The notes under the pieces are model-generated. The model was not told the DNA's origin and did not search any database. It worked only from the letters and a program-made list of their open reading frames with translations. Positions 58,794 to 64,000 of a stretch of 64,000 nt of DNA are shown one piece after another. The stretch comes from Cognatazoarcus halotolerans. Its GTDB lineage: Bacteria > Pseudomonadota > Gammaproteobacteria > Burkholderiales > Rhodocyclaceae. Where the stretch lies: the NCBI RefSeq assembly GCF_009800965.1, contig NZ_WUAF01000007.1:185092-249091 (forward strand), written 5' to 3'. The translations under genes and the position numbers were made by a program. Position 1 is the first letter of the stretch. Each line of letters begins with the position of its first letter.

Positions 58794-60527
58794 ATGAGCA
58801 ATGATCGTCAATTCGACGCCGACGTGATTGTCGTCGGTGCAGGTCCGGTGGGCCTGACAATTTCGAACACCCTGGGCATGAATGGGATCAGGACCATTCT
58901 GCTCGAGCGTGGTGACGAATTGATCGACTACCCGCGTGCCATCGGCATGGACGATGAGTGCCTGCGTACCCTGCAGGGGATCGGCATGGCGGAGCGTGTG
59001 CTGCCGCACCTGACGCCGAATCACTGGATGCGATTCGTGACCAAGAGCGGGCGCTGCTTCGCCTCGATCGAGCCGCGCACCGATGTGTTCGGCTGGTCAC
59101 GCCGCAATGCCTTCAACCAGCCCTTGATCGACCGCGAACTCTACGCCGCGCTCGATCGCTTTGACTGCGTCGATGTGCGCTTCGGCCATGACGTGATGCG
59201 TTTCGAACAGGACGCCGAAGGCGTGACGTTGGACGTGAAACGCAGCGACGGCACCACCACCAGCCTCCGCGCCCGCTACCTGGTCGGCAGCGATGGCGGT
59301 CGCAGTCCGATCCGCACCGCACTGAACGTGGGCTTCGGTGGTTTCACCGACACCTCCAAGTGGCTGGTCGTCGATATCCGCAACGACCCGCTCGGCACCC
59401 CCAACATCTACATGCACTGCGATCCTTCGCGACCCTACGTCTCGGGCGCGCTGCCGGATGGGATCCGCCGCTTCGAGTTCATGATCTTCGAGAACGAGAC
59501 CGAAGAGGAAATGACCCAGCCGCACAACATGGCGATGCTGATGGCCAAGGTGCTGCCGCCTGGGGCGGATCCGGAAAAGCTCGACTACATCCGCAAGCGT
59601 GTCTATACCCACAACGCGCGTATCGCCGACCGCTGGAAGATCGGCCGCGTGATGCTCGCCGGCGATGCCGCCCACATCATGCCTGTGTGGCAGGGCCAGG
59701 GCTACAACACCGGCATGCGCGACGCCGCCAACCTGGGCTGGAAACTCGCCTACGTGGTCAAGGGTATCGCTTCCGACAAGCTGCTCGAGACCTACCAGCT
59801 CGAGCGTCCGCCGCACGCCAAGGCAATGATCGATCTGTCGGTCACCGCGGGTCGCATCTTCTCGCCGCGCAAGGCCTACGTGGTGGCTGCACGTGACTTC
59901 GCCACCTGGGTGCTCAACCTGGTGCCGCCGCTCAAGCGCTACTTCACCGAGATGCGCTTCAAGCCGATGCCCCGTTACGAAACCGGCCTGGTGGTGCGCG
60001 ATATCGAAATCCCGGCTGACCCCTCGATCGGTCAGTTGGCGCGCCAGATCCTGTGCAAGACGCCGCTCAAGCGCTTCATCGGCAAGAAGTCCCGTCCTGG
60101 CAATACCAAGGCAAATTCGCCGGTCGGTCAGCTCTTCATCCAGCCGAAGGTTCGTACCCGCGATGGCGAGGTGAAGTTGTTCGACGACGTGCTCGGCAGT
60201 GGCTTCGCGCTGGTCTGCTGGGGCATCGATCCGAGTTTCTGGCTGACGCCCCGCAGCCGCGAGATCCTCGCTGCGATCGGCGGCAAGATCATCACCGCCA
60301 AGCCGGTGGTGCAGATCGACCGCGACAAGGACATCGGTCCGGACGCGATCGTCGTCGGTGACGAGCAGGGGCGCCTCAAGGAATGGTTCGGCCAGTATCC
60401 GGGTGGCGTCGCAATGGTCCGTCCCGACCGCTTCGTCGCGGGGATCTGCTACGGGGTGCAGGTCAATGAGCTGCTTGCCCAGGTCGCCGACAAGATGGGC
60501 CTGAAGCTGGGCAAGGGGGCCGCGTGA
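58794..60527 (+). CDS. mhpA: 3-(3-hydroxyphenyl)propionate hydroxylase
   Basis: A 577-residue class A flavoprotein monooxygenase that hydroxylates 3-(3-hydroxyphenyl)propionate to the 2,3-dihydroxy compound with NADH. FAD motif [13 protein letters not shown] at about 15, [18 protein letters not shown], and the second FAD motif [18 protein letters not shown] at about 290. Long stretches match E. coli MhpA (554 residues) from memory, but there are extra residues near 430-450 ([17 protein letters not shown]). The ATG at 58794 has a GGAGAAG ribosome binding site; the frame open to 58641 is not needed. Its stop overlaps the mhpB ATG. Confidence 0.93.
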   Translation: MSNDRQFDADVIVVGAGPVGLTISNTLGMNGIRTILLERGDELIDYPRAIGMDDECLRTLQGIGMAERVLPHLTPNHWMRFVTKSGRCFASIEPRTDVFGWSRRNAFNQPLIDRELYAALDRFDCVDVRFGHDVMRFEQDAEGVTLDVKRSDGTTTSLRARYLVGSDGGRSPIRTALNVGFGGFTDTSKWLVVDIRNDPLGTPNIYMHCDPSRPYVSGALPDGIRRFEFMIFENETEEEMTQPHNMAMLMAKVLPPGADPEKLDYIRKRVYTHNARIADRWKIGRVMLAGDAAHIMPVWQGQGYNTGMRDAANLGWKLAYVVKGIASDKLLETYQLERPPHAKAMIDLSVTAGRIFSPRKAYVVAARDFATWVLNLVPPLKRYFTEMRFKPMPRYETGLVVRDIEIPADPSIGQLARQILCKTPLKRFIGKKSRPGNTKANSPVGQLFIQPKVRTRDGEVKLFDDVLGSGFALVCWGIDPSFWLTPRSREILAAIGGKIITAKPVVQIDRDKDIGPDAIVVGDEQGRLKEWFGQYPGGVAMVRPDRFVAGICYGVQVNELLAQVADKMGLKLGKGAA

Positions 60528-61477
60528 TGGAGGCGCGACTCACCTGCCTGTCGCACACGCCGCTGAAGGGGTATTTCGACCCCGTGCCCGACGTGGTCGA
60601 CGAGGTGGCGAATCTGGTCGCCGGCCTGCGCGCCGAGCTCGAGGCCTATGATCCGGAGATCATCTACCTCTTCGCGCCGGATCACTACAACGGCTTCTTC
60701 CTCGACGCCATGCCGCAGTTCTGCCTTGGCATCGCGGCTGATTCGGTCGGTGATTACCAGAGTTCGGCCGGACCGCTGGACGTGCCGCGCGAACTGGCCG
60801 AGGCCTGTGCCACCGCGGTGGTCGACGACGGCATCGACCTCGCGGTGTCCTACCGAATGCTGGTGGACCACGGTTTCGCCCAGCCGCTCGAAGAGCTTAC
60901 CGGTACGCTGGCCCGCTATCCGGTGATACCGATCTTCATCAATGCGGTCGCACCGCCGCTGGCCAGTTTTCATCGTGCCCGCCTGCTTGGCGAGGCGGTC
61001 GGGCGCTTTGCACGCGGCCGTGGTCAGCGTGCGATGTTCATCGGCTCGGGCGGCTTGTCGCACAACCCGCCGGTGCCGCAGATGGCCACCGCGACCGATC
61101 CGGTGGTCATTGAGCGCCTGATCGCCGGCCGCAATCCCACGCCCGAAGCGCGCGACGCGCGCCAGGCACGCACGGTTGCCGCCGCCACCGCCTTTGCGGG
61201 TGGGAGCAGCGGATTGCATCCCCTGAATGCCGATTGGGATCAGCAGCTCATGAAAGATCTGGCCGCCCGTGACTGGCCGGCGCTGGACGCTTATCGCAAC
61301 GCCGACATTACCGACCGGGCCGGGGCTTCCGCCCACGAGGTGAAGACCTGGGTGGCGGCAACGGCGGCGATGGATGCCGCCAGCGGCGGTGCCTGGCAGG
61401 CCGAGGTCCGCTACTACCGGGAAATTCCCGAGTGGATCGCCGGTTTCGGCGCGCTTACCGGCGCAGCAGCCCTCTAG
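60527..61477 (+). CDS. mhpB: 2,3-dihydroxyphenylpropionate 1,2-dioxygenase
   Basis: A 316-residue class III extradiol dioxygenase that opens the ring of 2,3-dihydroxyphenylpropionate. The catalytic histidines His115 ([10 protein letters not shown]) and His179 ([12 protein letters not shown]) fall at the same positions as in E. coli MhpB, and [12 protein letters not shown] is nearly identical. The ATG shares its A with the mhpA stop (TGATG); a GTG three bases earlier is also possible. The ring-fission product is the substrate of MhpC, which is not encoded in the window. Confidence 0.95.
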   Translation: MEARLTCLSHTPLKGYFDPVPDVVDEVANLVAGLRAELEAYDPEIIYLFAPDHYNGFFLDAMPQFCLGIAADSVGDYQSSAGPLDVPRELAEACATAVVDDGIDLAVSYRMLVDHGFAQPLEELTGTLARYPVIPIFINAVAPPLASFHRARLLGEAVGRFARGRGQRAMFIGSGGLSHNPPVPQMATATDPVVIERLIAGRNPTPEARDARQARTVAAATAFAGGSSGLHPLNADWDQQLMKDLAARDWPALDAYRNADITDRAGASAHEVKTWVAATAAMDAASGGAWQAEVRYYREIPEWIAGFGALTGAAAL

Positions 61478-61527
61478 TTCAACCCGATTCGAGACCCCAC
61501 AGCAGCACAAACAGGAGACATACAAGC

Positions 61528-62667
61528 ATGAAAACCACTTTCAAGACCAAGCTTGCCGCACTCGCCCTCACCGTTGCCGCGGCACCGGCCTTCGCCGACA
61601 TCAACATCGGCGTGGTCTTCTCGCTCACCGGTCCGGCCGCTTCGCTCGGTGCCGAGACGAAGAAGGCGATCGCCCTGATGCCGACCAGCCTCGGTTCCGA
61701 GAAGATCAACTACATCGTTCTCGACGATGGCACCGACCCGACCAATGCGGTCAAGAACACGCGCAAGCTCATCGGCGAAAACGGTGTCGATGCGATCATC
61801 GGCCCCAACCTGATCACCAATGGCGTGGCGATGGCCGACGTGGTGAATGAAAAGAGCACGCCGATGATCTCGATCGCGCCGATCGATGTTGGCGCGGACA
61901 AGCGCAAGTGGGTCTACCGCGTCGAACCGTCGGCCGAAGTCATGGTCGGCCGGGTCGTTGCCGACATGAAGAAGAACGGGGTCAAGACCGTCGGCTTCAT
62001 CGGCTTCTCCGACTCCTGGGGCGAACTTCTGCTCAAGGCGCTTACCACCACAACCGAGGCGGCCGGCATCAAGATCGTCGCCACCGAACGCTTCGGCCGC
62101 ACCGATACCAGCGTGACTGCGCAGGCCCTCAAGGTGCAGATGGTCAAGCCGGATGCGGTCTTCGTGGGTGGCTCGGGCACGCCGGCGGCGCTGCCGCAGA
62201 CGACGCTGCGCGAGCGCGGCTACAAGGGTCCGATCTACCAGTCGCATGCCGTGGCCAACAAGGAGTTCCTGCGTCTCGGTGGAAAATCGGTTGAAGGCGC
62301 GCGCCTTCCGGTCGCCCCGGTGCTGGTCGCCGAGCAACTGCCTGACAGCCATCCCAACAAGCAGGCCGGTCTCGCCTTCCTGAAGAAGCTCGAGGCCGAA
62401 TACGGTCCCGATTCGCGTTCGACCTTCGCGGGTGCGTCGTGGGATGCGTCCCTGTTGCTCCAGAATGCGATGAGCAAGGCGATCAAGACCGCCAAGCCGG
62501 GTACCCAGGGCTTCCGCGACGCCATCCGCGCCGAGCTGGAAAAGACCAGCAAGCTGGTCGGCGCGAACGGCACCTACACCATGAGTGCGACCGACCACGG
62601 TGGCTATGACCCGAGCGCGGTGGTGCTGATCGAAGTGCGCAACGGCGCCTGGAAGCTGGTCGACTGA
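61528..62667 (+). CDS. ABC transporter periplasmic binding protein (branched-chain amino acid/aromatic type)
   Basis: A 379-residue periplasmic binding protein of the LivJ class. Signal peptide LAALALTVAAAPAFA, mature start DINIGVVFSLTGPAASLG, then DDGTDPTNAVKNTRKLI and GPNLITNGVAMADVV. Members of this class in aromatic degraders bind benzoate- or phenylpropanoid-type acids; given its position between mhpB and mhpD, uptake of a phenylpropionate-type substrate is likely. The permease and ATPase genes are not next to it. The frame is open from 61432, but the ATG at 61528 has CAGGAGA upstream. Confidence 0.9.
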   Translation: MKTTFKTKLAALALTVAAAPAFADINIGVVFSLTGPAASLGAETKKAIALMPTSLGSEKINYIVLDDGTDPTNAVKNTRKLIGENGVDAIIGPNLITNGVAMADVVNEKSTPMISIAPIDVGADKRKWVYRVEPSAEVMVGRVVADMKKNGVKTVGFIGFSDSWGELLLKALTTTTEAAGIKIVATERFGRTDTSVTAQALKVQMVKPDAVFVGGSGTPAALPQTTLRERGYKGPIYQSHAVANKEFLRLGGKSVEGARLPVAPVLVAEQLPDSHPNKQAGLAFLKKLEAEYGPDSRSTFAGASWDASLLLQNAMSKAIKTAKPGTQGFRDAIRAELEKTSKLVGANGTYTMSATDHGGYDPSAVVLIEVRNGAWKLVD

Positions 62668-62675
62668 CCGCCCGC

Positions 62676-62703
62676 GGAGCCGGCCCGATCGCTGGCCGGC
62701 TCC
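62676..62703 (+). other. Strong hairpin between the binding protein gene and mhpD
   Basis: A perfect ten-base-pair GC-rich stem (GGAGCCGGCC and GGCCGGCTCC) with an eight-base loop, eight bases after the binding protein stop. It lacks a T-run, so it is probably an mRNA-stabilising or attenuating structure that lets the binding protein be made in excess over mhpD. That role is inference. Confidence 0.5.
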
Positions 62704-62737
62704 ATAGATGAACGTATCGTCCGTACGTGAGGGTTTT

Positions 62738-63532
62738 ATGACGAACGCACAGCTCTCCATTTCCGATGCAGCAGCCCTGTTGCGTGAGGCGGCGCGGCAG
62801 AACACGCCGATCGCCCCGCTGCGCGATCGGGTACCGAGCAACGACCTCGAGGCCGCGTATGCAGTGCAAGCGGAGAACACCGCCTGTGCGGTGGACGCAG
62901 GGCGGCGCCTGGTCGGTCGCAAGATCGGTCTCACCGCGCCGGCGGTGCAGCGGCAACTCGGTGTCGACCAGCCTGACTTCGGCATGCTCTTTGCCGACAT
63001 GGCGGTCGGTGACGGTGAACCGGTGGCTCGCGGGCGGCTCATCCAGCCCAAGGTCGAAGCCGAAATCGCGCTCGTGATCGGCAAGCCGCTGGCCTTTGAG
63101 CGCCACACCTACGCGGACCTGCTGGGTGCCATCGAATATTGCCTGCCGGCCATCGAGATCGTCGACAGCCGGATTGCCGACTGGAAGATCAGTCTTTTCG
63201 ACACCATCGCCGACAACGCCTCGAGCGGCCTCTTCGTGCTGGGGTCCAACCCGGTCCGCGCAGGCGAATTCGACATCGCCAACTGTGCGATGCAGATGCG
63301 CGAAGGCGAGGCGGTCGTGTCCTCCGGCAATGCACGCATGTGTCTCGGCAATCCGCTCAATGCTGCGATCTGGCTCGCCGACATGCTGGTTCGCGTCGGG
63401 CAGCCGCTGCAACCGGGCGACATCGTGCTGACCGGTGCCTTGGGCCCGATGGTGACGGTCGATACCCGAAGGCCACAGGTGTTTGCGGCACAGGTCGAAG
63501 GACTGGGTTGCGTCGAGGCGCATTTCGACTGA
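62738..63532 (+). CDS. mhpD: 2-keto-4-pentenoate (2-hydroxypentadienoate) hydratase
   Basis: A 264-residue hydratase of the fumarylacetoacetase-like fold that adds water to 2-hydroxypenta-2,4-dienoate. Signatures are VGRKIGLTAPAVQRQLGVDQPDFG (in parts), the metal site region KVEAEIALVIGKPL, and LPAIEIVDSRIADW. The ATG at 62738 has GTGAGGG five bases upstream and gives nearly the E. coli length (269); an ATG at 62708 has no such site. The next enzymes (MhpE, MhpF) are not in the window. Confidence 0.93.
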   Translation: MTNAQLSISDAAALLREAARQNTPIAPLRDRVPSNDLEAAYAVQAENTACAVDAGRRLVGRKIGLTAPAVQRQLGVDQPDFGMLFADMAVGDGEPVARGRLIQPKVEAEIALVIGKPLAFERHTYADLLGAIEYCLPAIEIVDSRIADWKISLFDTIADNASSGLFVLGSNPVRAGEFDIANCAMQMREGEAVVSSGNARMCLGNPLNAAIWLADMLVRVGQPLQPGDIVLTGALGPMVTVDTRRPQVFAAQVEGLGCVEAHFD

Positions 63533-63759
63533 TTGCCCGTCGGCGATCAACCCACCCGGTGACGCTGCGGTTTGCGGACGTCACGCCCCCAACGGAACAA
63601 GGGATCCGTCCGGCTGCCCGAGGCTCGCCGAAGAAGTCGTGAAGTCGTAGTGCAGGAAGCGATACGTGCCGACCCGCTCATCCGTGAGCCGGTCGCAGGG
63701 CCCGCCTGCGCCCCGGTTCGGCAACGGACTGGATCCCGTGGAGCAAACGGAATATCAAA

Positions 63760-64000
63760 ATGTCATCAAAACAGATCGTCCCCAACATATTCGCGCAGGA
63801 AAGCGGCGAGATCCACCTGGGCGGCATCGATGCGCTGGTGCGCCTGTCGCTGGACCAGGTGCGCACCGATGCGCGGCGCGGGCTCAAGACCGGGATGTTC
63901 GTCTCGGGCTACCGCGGCTCGCCCGTGGGCATGCTCGATGCGGCGCTGCTCAAGCAGCAGAAGCTGCTGCTCGAGCACCACATCCACTTCGTCGACGGCA
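63760..64000 (+). CDS. Indolepyruvate ferredoxin oxidoreductase-like protein, 5' part
   Basis: The first 80 codons of a gene that runs off the right edge. The start IVPNIFAQESGEIHLGGIDALVR and the segment GMFVSGYRGSPVGMLDAALL are typical of the long, fused indolepyruvate:ferredoxin oxidoreductases of proteobacteria, which turn aryl-pyruvates into aryl-acetyl-CoA using thiamine diphosphate and Fe-S clusters. GGAATATCAAA precedes the ATG. The 227 bases between mhpD and this gene hold no gene I can support, and whether the two are in one operon is open. Confidence 0.8.
   Translation, partial: MSSKQIVPNIFAQESGEIHLGGIDALVRLSLDQVRTDARRGLKTGMFVSGYRGSPVGMLDAALLKQQKLLLEHHIHFVDG

Overview
The window looks like a chromosomal segment of a betaproteobacterium. 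Rhodocyclales (the Thauera, Azoarcus or Aromatoleum group) is my best guess. The evidence is the high GC content, the run mnmG-rsmG-parA-parB-atpIBEFHAGDC, small betaproteobacterial families such as DUF3460, the lipoprotein trio CsgG-like/DUF4810/DUF799, and the aromatic degradation genes at the right edge. This placement is from family recognition, not from a search. Coding density is very high. I see no rRNA, tRNA, CRISPR array, insertion sequence or phage gene.

Layout. 1-4.1 kb: the 5' end of an unknown small gene, an AmpG-type permease overlapping a SMUG1-type uracil-DNA glycosylase, and a three-gene lipoprotein operon. 4.3-7.3 kb: a D-alanine catabolic unit (Lrp-type regulator divergent from dadA-alr). 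7.3-15.5 kb, all on the minus strand: yicC-gmk-rpoZ-spoT, then a sugar-free PTS (EIIA-Man-like, HPr, EI), DUF3460 and a DnaQ/GIY-YIG fusion nuclease. 15.6-20.0 kb: Ser/Thr kinase and PP2C phosphatase, rph, rdgB, hemW. 20.1-23.0 kb: tpx, an EamA transporter and a Na+/H+ antiporter. 23.1-34.5 kb: mnmG-rsmG-parAB and the complete nine-gene F1Fo ATP synthase operon, with a visible promoter and a strong terminator. 34.6-37.3 kb, minus strand: DUF971-ubiE-Tim44-like-ubiJ. 37.4-39.5 kb: phoBR with a pho box. 39.5-42.4 kb, minus strand: class II amidotransferase, HIT protein and a 530-residue protein of unknown function. 42.8-46.6 kb, minus strand: gatC-gatA-lipoprotein-gatB. 46.7-57.5 kb: mreBCD-mrdA-rodA-rlpA-dacA-dat-DUF493-lipB-lipA. 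57.6-64.0 kb: mhpR divergent from mhpA-mhpB-(solute-binding protein)-mhpD, then the start of an indolepyruvate oxidoreductase-like gene.

How the genes fit together. Cell shape and peptidoglycan are served by mreBCD-mrdA-rodA-rlpA-dacA and ampG. D-amino acid metabolism appears twice (dadA-alr, and dacA followed by a D-amino acid transaminase). Nucleotide signalling and nutrient sensing meet in gmk-rpoZ-spoT-PTS. Respiratory energy is served by the atp operon and the ubiE/ubiJ quinone genes. The right edge is accessory catabolism: ring hydroxylation, extradiol meta-cleavage and dienoate hydration of 3-(3-hydroxyphenyl)propionate-type compounds, with a solute-binding protein inside the operon but no mhpC, mhpE or mhpF in view.

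Most of the window is conserved housekeeping DNA, and I did not find a clearly new multi-gene system. The best leads are: the 530-residue protein with a faint PilZ signature, the probable ATT start of phoR, the lipoprotein inside the gat operon, the non-RD kinase/phosphatase pair, and the rearranged mhp operon with a small ORF in its leader.
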